A stretch of 64,000 bases of DNA from Brachypterus glaber (taxonomy: Eukaryota; Arthropoda; Insecta; Coleoptera; Kateretidae): contig OY294048.1 in NCBI GenBank assembly GCA_958510825.1, forward strand, positions 26,856,680-26,920,679, in the 5' to 3' direction. Numbering within the stretch: position 1 is the stretch's first letter; the number at the start of each line of letters is the position of its first letter. Both the position numbers and the translations under genes were made by a program. Under the pieces are notes generated by a model. That model did not search any database, had not been told where the DNA came from, and was given only the letters and a program-made list of their open reading frames with translations. Positions 21,583 through 32,741 of the stretch are shown here, in pieces.

Positions 21583-23922
21583 GGCCACTCTCCCAAATTT
21601 GAATTTTTCTGATTTTTGCATGTTTTGAAACTTGATATTTCTTGGTTGTTAACGTTAAAAGAGATAGTAATATGGAACAAACGCCAGCTTTTTAAGCAAC
21701 TATTGGGCTAACTTTATTGTCAAAAACACTTTTTTCCCAAAAAATTTAAATTAGGTTAAAATGGCATCCAATGTTTGACATAAAATTCAACAAAATCACG
21801 ATTTTTAAATTTCAATATTCTTTTATAGGGCTGATTTTTTCAATTTCTTTCAATTTTTTTTTTTTTTTTTTGAAAGTAACATAAGTACTATATACTGTAA
21901 AAGTTTTAAACCAAAATATTTATTTATACATTTTTAGAGCACGATAAAAATATTACTTTTTCGAAAATGCTCTATTTGAGCCTCTATTTCTCAGCATATT
22001 TTAAAAATCTGAAATTTTCACACATAAAAGCTCCATATGTTAACATTTCAGAGAAAAAATTCAAGAATACGTTTTGCCTTAAATTAAAATTATATCAAAA
22101 AATACATCATCGAAATTTATTAATTTTATTTTTGAATATATAATTTTTTAAGAATATTTAAAAATATGTTATATAATTTCATTCAATTTTTTGAACAAAA
22201 GACGAGCGGTTTTAAAATCATGAAAAAGTAAAACTTTGATTTTTTTGTTATTAAATAAATCAGGATCATTCTGTTCAATTAAATACAGAAATGAAATTCT
22301 GAATCAGCTAGAACATTATAATAAAGATATTTTCAAAAATGAAAGTAATCAATTTGACAACAGTGATTTTTATAAAGCCAGTGGCATTTTTGAAAAAGTA
22401 ATATTTATAAAGTGCTCTAAAAAATGTATAAATAAATATTTTGGTTTAAAACTTTTACAGTATATAGTACTTATATAGCTATTTCTACAAAAAAAAAAAT
22501 GAACCCCTAAGTCAGCCCTATAAAAAAATATTGCAATTTAAACATCCTGATTTTGTTGAATTTTATGTCAACCAAACATTGGATGCCATTTTAAACTATT
22601 TTATTTTTTTTGGGGAAGAAGTGTTTTAGACAAAAAAGGTACCCCAATAGTTGCTTAAAAAGCTGGCGTTTCTTCCATATTACTATTTCTTTTAACAACC
22701 AAGAAATATCCAGTTTCCCAACATGCAATAACACTAGGCAACAAATCGCAACTTTTTTTTTGCCCCGATCGGAAAGTAAATTTTTCTTACTAATTCGAGG
22801 GCCTAGAATCCGAATCTGACCAGCACCTAAAATTTTTGAGATATAAGTTCAGGTAATAATGACGTTTTTTTTTCAAAATCTTTAAAAAAAATAGTAGAAT
22901 TTTGAAAATTTTAGTGTATATTAAAAAAAATACGAGGAGTTCAAAAATCTATATGTCAAGAACCTACTGTCAGAGTAAGTACGCGAAAAAAAAAATAAAA
23001 AGGTTAAAATGAAAGTGCAGAGTTTACTTAATTGCTTATTTGTGGCAAAACTATCAAATTTTTTTAAAAACTTTATAGAACTTAATTTGTAGATTATAAA
23101 ATTCTCTACAAAAATATTTATACAAATATTTTTTTATTTTGCTTAGTTTGTTCCTAAAAAGTAAATAAATGAAAAAGATATAAAATTAAAGTACACAGTG
23201 TAAACTTTTTTCCCGAGCCCAAAAAATATATTTTTCTAATCAATTTAAAGGCGCAGAATCCAAATTTGACCTTAAAAAAAAATTCAGCACGTCTTATTTT
23301 TTAAATTTTAGTACATGCAATTATGCCAATTTAAAAATAATTTATAAAACAAAATATTGTGTATTTTTTTTGTTTTTTTTTTAATGGTTCTACATCATAA
23401 AAATGTTACTTTATTACATAAGAACCATAATACGTAACATTTTTTTCGTTCATGTTTGACCCCCTAGTAATGATTTTTGACAATTTTTAGCATGAGTACG
23501 TGGCGATAAGCTTGTCCCCTTATGCACCCTTCTGCTTACCCTTCACCCCTACTTAGTTTTGTCACATTATCCATTTTTTTAATATTTTTTTTTCATAATA
23601 TCCCTATTTATTCTACCTATGAATTTAAAGTTTCTATGTTTTAAGTTGGGTATTTTTTAACTAATATTGAGTCGCCGAATCCAAATTTGTCCTTGGAATA
23701 TTTTTGTCTCCCATGATTTTAGAACAAAAGAGGGATAAAATAATGATTTTTTAACATTTTTATCTTATTTTTCTCAGAAAACTTAGGTAATAGAAATATT
23801 CTGAGGCCATATTCGGTTTCAGCGACCCAAAATTAGTTAAAAAACATATGACTCCAATCGGGGCAAGAAACCGTGTTGCCTAGTGTAATCAGAAAAATTC
23901 AAATTTTGGGAGAGTGGACAAT
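21583..23922. mobile_element. Foldback element with ~400-bp arms, right arm split by an insertion
   Basis: The left arm (about 21583-21990) starts CCACTCTCCCAAATTTGAAT and includes TTGGTTGTTAACGTTAAAAG and GGCATCCAATGTTTGACATA. The right arm (about 22395-22731 and 23886-23920) carries the complements in reverse order. The arm is interrupted exactly within GCAATAA/TAATCAGA by the element at 22732-23885. The centre (22000-22390) is AT-rich with no domain. The 80-codon frame at 22236-22478 crosses centre and arm. Confidence 0.8.
22732..23885. mobile_element. PIF/Harbinger-like nonautonomous element (1154 bp) with TAA duplication
   Basis: The ends CACTAGGCAACA and TGTTGCCTAGTG are perfectly inverted and continue with inverted TTGCCCCGATCGGA / CCAATCGGGGCAAG. 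The flanks are TAA (22729-22731) and TAA (23886-23888). The empty site can be checked against the opposite arm of the host foldback, which reads GCAAAAATCAGA. The inside has no transposase. Confidence 0.7.
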
Positions 23923-23926
23923 GAAG

Positions 23927-23927
<1 letters not shown>

Positions 23928-23991
<64 letters not shown>
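23928..23991. repeat. (TA)n microsatellite, about 32 repeats
   Basis: Pure alternating TA followed by poly-T. It abuts the right end of the foldback element. Confidence 0.97.
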
Positions 23992-24000
<9 letters not shown>

Positions 24001-24399
24001 TAATGGTTTGGAATACACATATATAGGTTTAACAACACACAAAATAATTTATTTGGAACTGGTTGAGCTTGAAATAATATAAAATTTGACGGTTTTGAAT
24101 GGATTTCGCCAAAGTGATTTGTTGTCTACAAATATATAAATATATTTATTATAATAAAACAGCGATTAAGTGTTGCATCAACTTTAAACCCAAAAAAAGT
24201 GAAATAAATTGTTGCGATTTTAACCTGGTTAAATTCGGAAACCTGGCAAACGACCTGTTTCAAGCAAAATTGAAAACCTGGAAAGCGAGATAGAAAAGCA
24301 AATTTTTGATTTTTTATTTTTTTTTATAATTCTTGAAATTGATTTCTGGAACTATCAGGAGTCCCTGATTTTTTTTTAATGACCCTATTTCTGAATTTC
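23992..24399. other. AT-rich interval, no gene
   Basis: A 64-codon frame at 24099-24293 has no domain. A duplicated-looking AACCTGG / GAAACCTGGC word occurs around 24225-24285. Nothing further can be supported. Confidence 0.35.
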
Positions 24400-24670
24400 T
24401 CAGACCTTATTAAAAACAGGCTTCGCATTACATTATGGCCCCTGGTAAAATTTTTTAAAGTTTAAAATTGTTTCTTAACTGACTGATTAAAAGTCTCCAT
24501 GTGCACAAAGTACATTCAATTAGTTATTGTGCCAGAACTTAACCAAAATGGTATTATACGGATCTATCTTTTGATATAAATCGCGAAAGAATCAAGATAT
24601 TTAAATGGAACTTGAACAAAATTACTAAGAATGTTAAGATATTAATTTTTGAAGCTAGACGGGAATTTGT
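24400..24670 (+). repeat. Diverged dispersed repeat (partner at 29755-30000)
   Basis: The words ATGGCCCC, AACTGACTGATTAAAAGTC, CACAAAG, GATCTATCTTTTGATATAAnTC and TTAGATGnAACT-like run in the same order in both copies, at roughly 70% identity. The family is unknown. Both copies have the same orientation and flank the TIR block at 25476-28981. Confidence 0.6.
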
Positions 24671-24770
24671 TTTTTACTAATAAAACATTTTGATACATCT
24701 GTTAATAATTTTTGCATTTTTTTCCCGACCAGCCGGGAAAAGAAGGACTTTCTGTCCGCAAACGAGGCAA

Positions 24771-25090
24771 GAAATAGTATATTACGCACCGAGTACGCGA
24801 ACCTAGTTTTTGGTGCAGGAGAGTGCGTTTTTTTTACCAGGCGCAGCCGAGTAAAAGAAGCACTCTATGTGCACTGAAATGGTTTGCGTCGAGGCGCGTA
24901 TACTATTTTTCCTACGACCTACCACCTAAACATAAAAAAAAACTTAAAATTAGTTTGTCAATTTGAGGTTATGTGTTTGACATTTACCAATTTTCTGACA
25001 GCAGGTATGTAAAATCAGCTGATCGTCACTTCCCATCCGTTGCCATGGGCAACGGATTGGAAATACGCACTAACTAGGCCGTAGGAAAAA
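24771..25090 (+). repeat. Dispersed nested-hairpin repeat, copy A
   Basis: It starts ATAGTATATTACGCACCGAG and ends CTAGGCCGTAGG. A second copy is at 37568-37900. It contains an outer pair (TTACGCACCGAGTACGCGAA against TTTGCGTCGAGGCGCGTA), an inner pair (GTGCAGGAGAGTGC against GCACTCTATGTGCAC) around a loop GGCGCAGCCGAG, and a second hairpin ATCCGTTGCC/GGCAACGGAT near 25045. Confidence 0.7.
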
Positions 25091-25475
25091 TGTATTTTAA
25101 CCTTGTGTAGGATAAAAAAGTATTTTTCTGGAAAAAAATACACAAATTCGAAGTTTCCTTCCGCCTTTCTCGATATTTAATCAATACCCCATAACTTTAT
25201 TGTTTTTGAGGGAATTATTTCCAAAACCTTATTAAAAAATTTGAAACTATCGTATGATACTCTTTTAGCGCTTACGCGCTGTGAAGAGTATAATAATAAC
25301 AATAATTATTTAAAGAGTATGAAAAATTGAGGACAACAATATAACACTATTTTTCACTTAAACTCTTCTACAAACATTTTAATGGGATTCTTAGATTCAT
25401 TAATTGTAAATAGAGCATGTATTGGTTCATACATTCATTGTTACTGCTATGAAGTACTTACTTTACATTAAATAC
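25091..25475. other. Intergenic with a family F end fragment
   Basis: GATACTCTTTTAGCGCTTAC / GCGCTGTGAAGAGTATAATA at 25256-25300 matches the end of dispersed family F (38710-38760). No gene. Confidence 0.45.
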
Positions 25476-26225
25476 ACAGCACAACAGAAAAAAAAGTCAA
25501 TTTTGGGTCGTAGATTTCGAATCTGTAATCAGATTTTTCGGGTCACGTCAGGATTTTTTCTATATGGACTTAAAGTTGTCAGTTCACTCTAGTTTACATA
25601 TTTTATTTTTTTATGTTTCCTGAACTTATTTTTATCACTTTTCTGGTAATTAGATATGGAAAATCCCAAAATATAAAAAAAATTAACAGGTTTTGAAGAT
25701 AATGTCATATGTACAATGTATCGAAAACGGTTTAAGCTTAAACTTGGTATAAAAACGTGGTAGGTCAGTAAATTAGCTAGTTTAAACTATTTTTGTGTTA
25801 AATGGGGCGAAGAGGGAGAAAATTAGTATTTTTTGAGATATCTAGTTAATTGCTAAGCAAAATGATGTTTCTTACGCGAAGTTTATTTATATTTCATCAC
25901 AAAAGTAGGTATAATAAAAACAAAAGTCAAGAATGTTTGTATTAATCAATTTTATATTTAGCTCTTTTTATTTGACTACTTTCACAGGTGTCTTCAGGCA
26001 AGCATAGGTTTGACAAAAATGTCACCAATAACTGTTTAGGTTACTTTGTAGTAGACGTACTGGAGATCATAGAAATGCATCCAACAAAATCGTAGCTGCT
26101 CACTTAAGACATTTATTCAATTTTTTATATTTAATTACACATGTAGTGATGAAAATTGAATAACAGCTTTCTTTAAATGATTAATGTAGCTAGGATCGTC
26201 TAAACGGTTTATTTTATATCTATTT

Positions 26226-26480
26226 TATGTTTGTTTGTTTTTAACCTCGTACTATTCTACTTAATTAAGCATCCCCTAAGTCCAGGACTTGTGTGGGCTA
26301 GTAGTAGAGGGAACCACCGGCTTTAATTGACTTTCGAACCAATATATCCAGGGATATATCGCCAAATTTCAATTATTAATTAACTGAAAAAGGCAATCGG
26401 CGCCAGTGAGGTTTGAACTCACGATCATTAGATCAGTCTCAGGCTATATCGATGCCATTGACCGCTGAGCTAAATCTCCC
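26226..26480 (-). mobile_element. tRNA-derived SINE, head type i
   Basis: Read on the minus strand, it starts GGGAGATTTAGCTCAGCGGT (A box TAGCTCAGCGG), has B box GTTCAAACC within GTGAGTTCAAACCTCACTGG, then GCGCCGATTGCC, the body with GAAAGTCAATTAAAGCCGGT, TCTACTACTAGCCCACACAA and TCCTGGACTTAGGGGATGCT, and a tail ...GTACGAGGTTAAAAACAAAC. It interrupts the minus-strand copy of the transposon gene right after the codons for LTYWN. Confidence 0.88.
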
Positions 26481-26485
26481 ATATT

Positions 26486-26955
26486 CCAATAAGTAAGGAT
26501 TTTTTTGTGAACAGATTCACCAGCCTGTTCTGACCATAAACCTAGTCCTTTATTTTTCAGCAATTTTAACGAGTCTTGAAGGTGATGGATAATTACATGA
26601 ATTTTCAATGTTTCAGATACACCCGTTGCTTTGAAACATTTCGATAACATATTTATATCTCCTTGACAATCATAATCTGAAGGAACCTTCCCAGTGGTGA
26701 AGCATTTTTCATGATTTGCAAGGCGGATATAAAATGAATAACTTGAAGTACTCCTACATCCTTAACAATTTCCAGATCGGTAAGCGTGTTGCTCTCTTTT
26801 AAAAGTTTTCGGCAGGCATTCCCTTCAAAGTTCTCGCCGTGATAACTTTTAGAGATTAAATTTAGTTTTTTGGGCCACAGTAAGGCTTTATAACGTCCAA
26901 GTAGCGGTACAAGACCTACCCAAAATAAATGACGAATATTATAAGTCGATTAACA
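26486..26955 (-). pseudogene. Left-arm inverted copy of the transposon-type gene, truncated by a SINE
   Basis: Read in reverse, it repeats the protein at 27215-27859 from about the GLVPLLGRYKAL block to the LTYWN block, including SKCFKATGVSETLKIHVII and GLGLWSEQAGESVH. A ~17-bp deletion relative to the right arm (around 26720) breaks the frame, and the SINE at 26226-26480 removes the C-terminus. It is therefore a dead copy. Confidence 0.8.
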
Positions 26956-27214
26956 CTTGTTAATTTTCCTTTCTTTCCAATGGACCTCCATCAACGTAAC
27001 GACTTTTCTTACTTTCGATTTCCATATGATCCTTTTCTTCCTCTTCCTGTTGAATTAATTCTGTATTATCTAAACCGCTATTTAAATCCTCAGCGGAGGT
27101 CAAGGTTTTTTCAAAATATGTATTACAATTCTCGCATAGAACTATTCGCCCGATTTAAATAGAGGTTTAGATAATACAGAATTAATTCAACAGGAAGAGG
27201 AAGAAAACGGTCAT

Positions 27215-27859
27215 ATGGAAATCGAAAGTCCAAACGAAGAAGATAATAATATGTATGTCATCGAGAAGTGCATCATCCCAGAACTCCATCTACTCCAAGG
27301 ATTCGTCAATCATTTATTTTGGGTAGGTCTTGTGCCGCTACTTGGACGTTATAAAGCCTTACTGTGGCCCAAAAAACTAAATTTAATCTCTAAAAGTTAT
27401 CACGGCGAGATCTTTGAAGGGAATGCCTGCCGAAAACTTTTAAAAGAGAGCAACGCGCTTACCGATATGGAAATTGTTAAGGATGTAGGAGTACTTCAAG
27501 TTATTCCTTTTATATCCGCCTTCCAAATCATGAACAAAATTGTTGAAAAATGCTTCACCATTGGGAAGGTTCCTTCAGATTATGATTGTCAAGCAGATAT
27601 AAATATGTTATCGAAATGTTTCAAAGCAACGGGTGTATCTGAAACTTTGAAAATTCATGTAATTATCCATCACCTTCAAGACTCGTTAAAATTGCTGAAA
27701 AATAAAGGACTAGGTTTATGGTCAGAACAGGCTGGTGGATCTGTTCACGAAAAATTCCTTACTTATTGGAATAGATATAAAATAAACCATTTAGAAGATC
27801 CTAGCTACATTAATCATTTAAGAAAAGCTGTTGTTCAATTTTCATCACTACATGTGTAA
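27215..27859 (+). CDS. Transposon-associated protein fragment (214 aa), right-arm copy
   Basis: This is the longest open frame in the window. The ATG at 27215 is a choice: the frame is open ~75 bases further upstream through an acidic stretch (ELIQQEEEENGH), so the true start may be earlier or in a lost exon. Blocks in order: acidic N-terminus, FVNHLFWVGLVPLLGRYKAL, KKLNLISKSYHGEIFEGNAC, a ~60-residue middle, CFKATGVSETLKIHVIIHHL, GLGLWSEQAGGSVHEKFLTY and a final VVQFSSLH. I recognise the H-V...HHL / G-L-G-x-x-SEQA-x-x-x-x-H pattern from transposon-borne proteins common in arthropods and cnidarians, but I cannot name the superfamily. No nuclease motif or membrane segment is visible. The gene sits in a giant inverted repeat, opposite a broken copy. 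Confidence 0.6.
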   Translation: MEIESPNEEDNNMYVIEKCIIPELHLLQGFVNHLFWVGLVPLLGRYKALLWPKKLNLISKSYHGEIFEGNACRKLLKESNALTDMEIVKDVGVLQVIPFISAFQIMNKIVEKCFTIGKVPSDYDCQADINMLSKCFKATGVSETLKIHVIIHHLQDSLKLLKNKGLGLWSEQAGGSVHEKFLTYWNRYKINHLEDPSYINHLRKAVVQFSSLHV

Positions 27860-28041
27860 TTAAATATATAAAATTGAATAAATGCCTTAAGTGAGCAGCT
27901 ACGATTTTGTTGGATGCATTTCTATGATCTCCAGTACGTCTACTACAAAGTCCCCTAAACAGTTTTTGGTGACATTTTTGTCAAACCTATGCTTGCCTGA
28001 AGACACCTGTGCTTTACTGTGTTACGTCTATGCTATGTTTA

Positions 28042-28737
28042 AGGGGCCTTTCTACCTTTAAATTTTAAAAATATTTTGTTTTTAAACATTTTTTTCATAT
28101 AGAAAGAAAAAAGATACCATTGTAGGTATGTTTATTTATTTTTAAAGCACACAAAAAAAGTTTTTAGATTTTTAAAGAGCCATTTTTTGCCTTAAAATTA
28201 TTTTGAAAAAAAAATTGAAAAAAAAAACATCAAAAAATGGTGGTCGCCATTATTCCGTTTCCGTTTGGATCGAATAAAAAAAAGAAAAAATACGGGATAT
28301 TATTCAGTATTGAAGTCGCTGTAGCCCTATCTAGAAGAAAAATTGTTGGCCAAAAATTAACAAAATGTCAGACGTTTTTCAAAAAATTTTAAATACTTTT
28401 CAAGAAAAACGTCTGCCATTTTGTTATTTTTTTTTCAAAAAAAAATCTAGATAGGGCTATAACGACTTCAATAATGAATAATATCCCATTTGTTTTTAGT
28501 CGATCCAAACTGCCAGAATCATGGCGACCACCGTTTTTTGATGTTTTTTCTTCAAAAAAAATTAATGGCAAAAATGGCTCTTAAAAATCTAAAAATATAT
28601 TTTTTTTATTTTTTAAATATAAATAAACATACCTACAAAAGTTCACAATGATATCTTTTTTTTTCTATATAAAAAAAATGTTTAAAAACAAAATATTTTT
28701 AAAAAATTGAAGGTAGAAAGACCTCTAAGAGCCCAGC
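28042..28737. mobile_element. Near-perfect foldback element, ~340-bp arms
   Basis: TTTCTACCTTTAAATTTT...GATACCATTGTAGGTATGTT...GGTGGTCGCCATTATTCC...AGCCCTATCTAGAAG pairs with the complements that follow a short loop near 28385-28395 (AAACGTCTGCCATTTTGTTA). The 60-codon reverse frame lies inside an arm. No coding role seen. Confidence 0.85.
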
Positions 28738-28981
28738 AATATTCTGCCTTTTGTATTTATATTTTTAAAATTGACTTGGTTAATGCCACAAACGCTTGCT
28801 CCAATGCCAGATTTTTAAGGAAAAAACACGTTATAAAATAGTATTAATTTATAACTTCTAGTGAATATAGAAAAATATCCTGACGTGAACCGAAAAATCT
28901 GATTACAGATTTGAAATCTACCACCCAAAAAGTCCAAACAAATTGGTCCGATGCCAGAATTTTTTTTTCTGTTGTACCGTG

Positions 28982-31091
28982 ATATCGTCCTGTTACTTTT
29001 AATATCAGAATTTTAAAATATAAAAATATAAAATAAAATATAAATACAAAGTAGTAAAATAATTTAAAATATAAAAGTAAAAATGGTTAAAAAAGCTTCA
29101 CCCTTGACAGAAATTTCGATAACCTCTTATCAGATGACTTCTTCCCTCTGAAAAAAGCTGGTAGAAATTTTGATGACCAACATAAAGGTCCTCGATTCCG
29201 AAAAAAATAAAAAAAAAACTTTTCCATGACTGCTAAACAAAAAAAGAGGTAAGAACAATAAATTATTTATTCAATTATGGATTATGGTTTATAAAAGTAA
29301 AGAACGTGTAGGAAAAGCTGGTATAAAACGCTGGAATAAAAAATAAAATGGTTATTGTTACAAGCACTCAAAATTTATAGTTAATATTAACACTCCGTGG
29401 TATGAAACACCTTATAAGTTAGGTCGGGCCGACAACATTTTTGGTCAGAGATTTTGACAAAAATTGATAGAAACCTTTATTTGGGACCCAAAATTATAAC
29501 CTGAAAAATCAGTTCAAGGGTAAGGTAACTAACGTTACAGTCGCAAAAATATACACTTTTTTTTAAATGTTTTATTACATAATTATTAAAGATTAATTGT
29601 AATTTATTATTATTAAAAATTGTTTGTTAAAAAATAATAATTTAATAAAATAATTAAAAGAAAGTGTAATTTTTTCTACGGCTGAAACGTGAGTTACCAT
29701 GAATTTTACCTCAACAGAATCGTCACAATCTCCTTTTTAAGGCCCCAATTTTTCATATATCGACAATGGGAAATGGCCCCGGTTATATTTGTTGAAATTT
29801 AAATATGTTTGAGTTTTCAACTGACTGATTAAAAGTCCATGGTCACAAAGCTCTAAGTCTTAAAGTTTTTGTATTAGAGCTCCACAAAAATTGCATTAAA
29901 CCAATCTATCTTTTGATATAACTCGAGAGCTAATCAAGCTATTTAGATGAAACTGAATTACTAGGAATATTATCTCAATTTTAGAAGCTCGTGGCGTCCG
30001 AAAAAAAGACCTGACTTCTATGCAGGTTCAATATTTTGTACAATATTTGTTACGTTTTACTGCATCATTCTGCAGTAGAAAAAGTTTGAACAGAATGAAA
30101 CTAAGCACAAAAACGGATTATGTCAATTGTCAAAATAAAGCCAAGAAGAAAAATATATTTGTTTTAATAATCAAATATTTTGGCTAATTTCAAAAAATCT
30201 TATCTTATCTATGCTGAAAATATATGTCAGGACTGCAGTACATAGTCCCTATGGTGTAAACTAAGCCTAAAGGTATATGTACTTACTTTCTTTGTTAAAC
30301 CAAAAAAGCTTTCCGTCCTTTCCATACCTAATATCAGCAAGTTCCCAATATTTTTAGTTATAATACAGAATACACATGAAAACCTTTAGATTTTATTTAA
30401 TGTTTGACATTTGACATCTGTCATTCTCTTCATTCGAACCTCTCCCGATGGTTTGGTCGGAATGGCGAGAATGGTGAAATGTCAGCAGTAAAACGACTAA
30501 TACGTTTAAACCAGTGGCACCAGTGGCAACAGAATGATGCAGTAAAACACCCCAATTGGGTACTTCTACTTTACATAATTCAATCAGTGGCATCCTAACT
30601 TTATGTTTTATTTAAAAAGTCGCCATTTTTGTATACGGCTCTGTTTTAACTGTAATGACTTTTTTAGGGCTTTGGGGTTTTTACATGTGCTGGGTACTTT
30701 ACAACTGCAAAAATGTATTGATGTTTAATTTTTTGCTTTCATACAAAAAATATACGTAAAAACCGATCGAAAAAATAGATAAACCTATTTATTTTTTATA
30801 GAATCGGTTAAATTGGCCAAAATTAAACTTTGTCTAAGACTTTACCTTGTATATTTTTAAAGTTGTAAAAATTTATTTTGATAATTCCGCACTGTATAAT
30901 AGCTATTTCTCAAAATTATAAATTATTTATAATAAAATATTGATTTCAATGAACTTTATTTGGTTAGTATTTTATTAATCATTCGGAATGACTCATTCCC
31001 TCATTAAAATGTACGCCGTGCTGCATAAACCTTATTTAGGAATAACGGAGGAATAACGGAGGAATAAGCTTCAATATATCTATGAATAGAA
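28982..31091. other. Intergenic with a diverged repeat copy, no gene
   Basis: 29755-30000 is the partner of the repeat at 24400-24670. 30393-30600 has overlapping frames on both strands without domains. It includes the duplicated word CCAGTGGCACCAGTGGCAAC. The rest is AT-rich. Confidence 0.4.
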
Positions 31092-32741
31092 TATGAGGCA
31101 TGTAGGATCAAAAGTCCAACTTAGCTTACTTTTGGAAAAAAATATTTATTCTTTTTATACGAGACATAAATTTGAAAGCGTAATGGGAGTTATCATTGGT
31201 AGAAAAATTGCAAGAAAATATTAAATGGTTTCCAAAAAATTAAAAAAAATTGTTAGAACTTATCACATTTTGATCCTAACCTTTCGACTCTCGAAACGGT
31301 TATTTTTCATAGTGGAGTTTTAGAGCTGCAAGTTTATTTTTTATAGACAACAGCCTTAAAAGTCTTATGCTTTTAATTTTTTTTCTATTTAGTTTTATTT
31401 GAAGTTCAGCTTGATTTTGTGCTCAAATAACTATTTTTTTTTGTTATTAGGTATATGTTGTAATACACTGGAATTTAATCGGATTTTAACTAGTGGAAAC
31501 GCCAAAACGTTTAACGTTTACAGTTTACAGTTGTAGCAAAAATGTGTTTTAGATTTATTTCCCTTTTTTAGTGGTTTAAGGAATTTTTTACTTATAAAAA
31601 ATTTTATACCCAAAACAAACTTTTTAACCAATTTCAACCAATTTCAACCTCCAACTCCAACAAATGTAATTTAAATCTTTTGATCCGAACATCTATTTTT
31701 TTAAACAACTACTACAGGGTGGGCCAAAAAAAACCGGCCACTTTTTAAACCGTTATAACTTGTTTGCCTTTTCACCGATCTATTCAAAATTTGGAATGAA
31801 TATGCTCAAAACATGTAAGATTCTGTAAATAATTTAATTTATTTAAAATATTATTATATTTTTCAGTAATAAAGCTTTTTCTAAAGAGGTTATTTTAAAG
31901 CAGTGGGGATTAGAGCAAAATGTATAATTTAAAAATTTTTCGTTTTCATTATGTTAAGTGGTCTTACCTTAATAATTATGTACATTTTTCTTTTAACTTT
32001 AGATTGTATTTATTTTTTATATTAATTTTTTGAAAAGGGTACAGATAGCAGTAAATATCATAAAAATACGGATTAAGTAGGCTGTTACTCATCTCAAATT
32101 ATTTTTTAGATGTCTAGAAAATAATACGTCAAATTGAAATATTAAATATCACGAATAAAAATTAAAAACATCATTGTGAATATATATTTTAAAGAAGATG
32201 AGCAATAAATAAAAAACGAATATATTTAAATTAAAAAAATTGTAGATAAACAAGAAATAAGTGTAGTTTTGGTCAAAACGAGAAAAAAATGTTTTAGAAC
32301 TGTTAACTTAAGATGAAGGTCCTTTATTAAAGGATAATGTGAATTTCTGTAAATCAATAAATCAGAATATGGAACTTTAACTGCAAAAATCCTGTACCTA
32401 CCATAATTATATGGTATTAATTGTTTATAATTAAAACAGTGTTTAAAATAATTAATTTTATTTACAATGAAAATATAATATTTTTTTATTTAGCTAATAG
32501 TTAAATCTTGATATATTTTAGCAATTTCTTATTTTTGATGTTATGTTCATAGAGTTTATGGTACAATTTTTGAATGTGCGTACTTCATTAGTAATTTTTC
32601 TATTATTTAGTAACCATTTTCCTTAAAATATACATCTACAATTCAGATTTTACTTTTTTTTCTCATTTTTTATGTAATTTAATATTTTTGGTTTGGACTT
32701 TTTATATATATATTTTAAATTTTAGATTTTAAGCTTTCACG

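Larger units (their letters stand above)
25985..28009. mobile_element. Inverted duplication (arms ~0.85-1.1 kb) of a transposon gene, hairpin-forming
   Basis: CAGGTGTCTTCAGGCAAGCA at 25985 returns inverted at 27990-28009. Complementarity holds through most of both arms to a ~60-base loop near 27090-27152. The left arm contains a SINE (26226-26480) and a small deletion relative to the right arm, and it diverges for ~70 bases near 26930-27000. Otherwise the arms differ at only a few percent of sites. Each arm carries the same open frame, pointing outward from the loop. A transcript crossing it would fold into a long double-stranded RNA. Confidence 0.85.
25476..28981. mobile_element. Outer TIR pair enclosing the inverted transposon gene and a second foldback
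   Basis: CACAACAGAAAAAAAAGTCA...GTAGATTTCGAATCTGTAAT...CAGATTTTTCGGGTCACGTC (25482-25550) returns inverted at 28880-28975. The enclosed 3.3 kb hold a large inverted duplication (25985-28009) and a separate palindrome (28042-28737). Whether the outer arms are one element's termini or two copies of one repeat cannot be told from sequence alone. Confidence 0.55.

Noticed and set aside
26400..26480. Possible tRNA gene (cloverleaf-like sequence with A and B boxes); likewise near 34210, 40284, 40745 and 59165
   Set aside because: Each is followed by the same SINE body and tail, and acceptor-stem pairing is poor. They are SINE heads, not tRNA genes.
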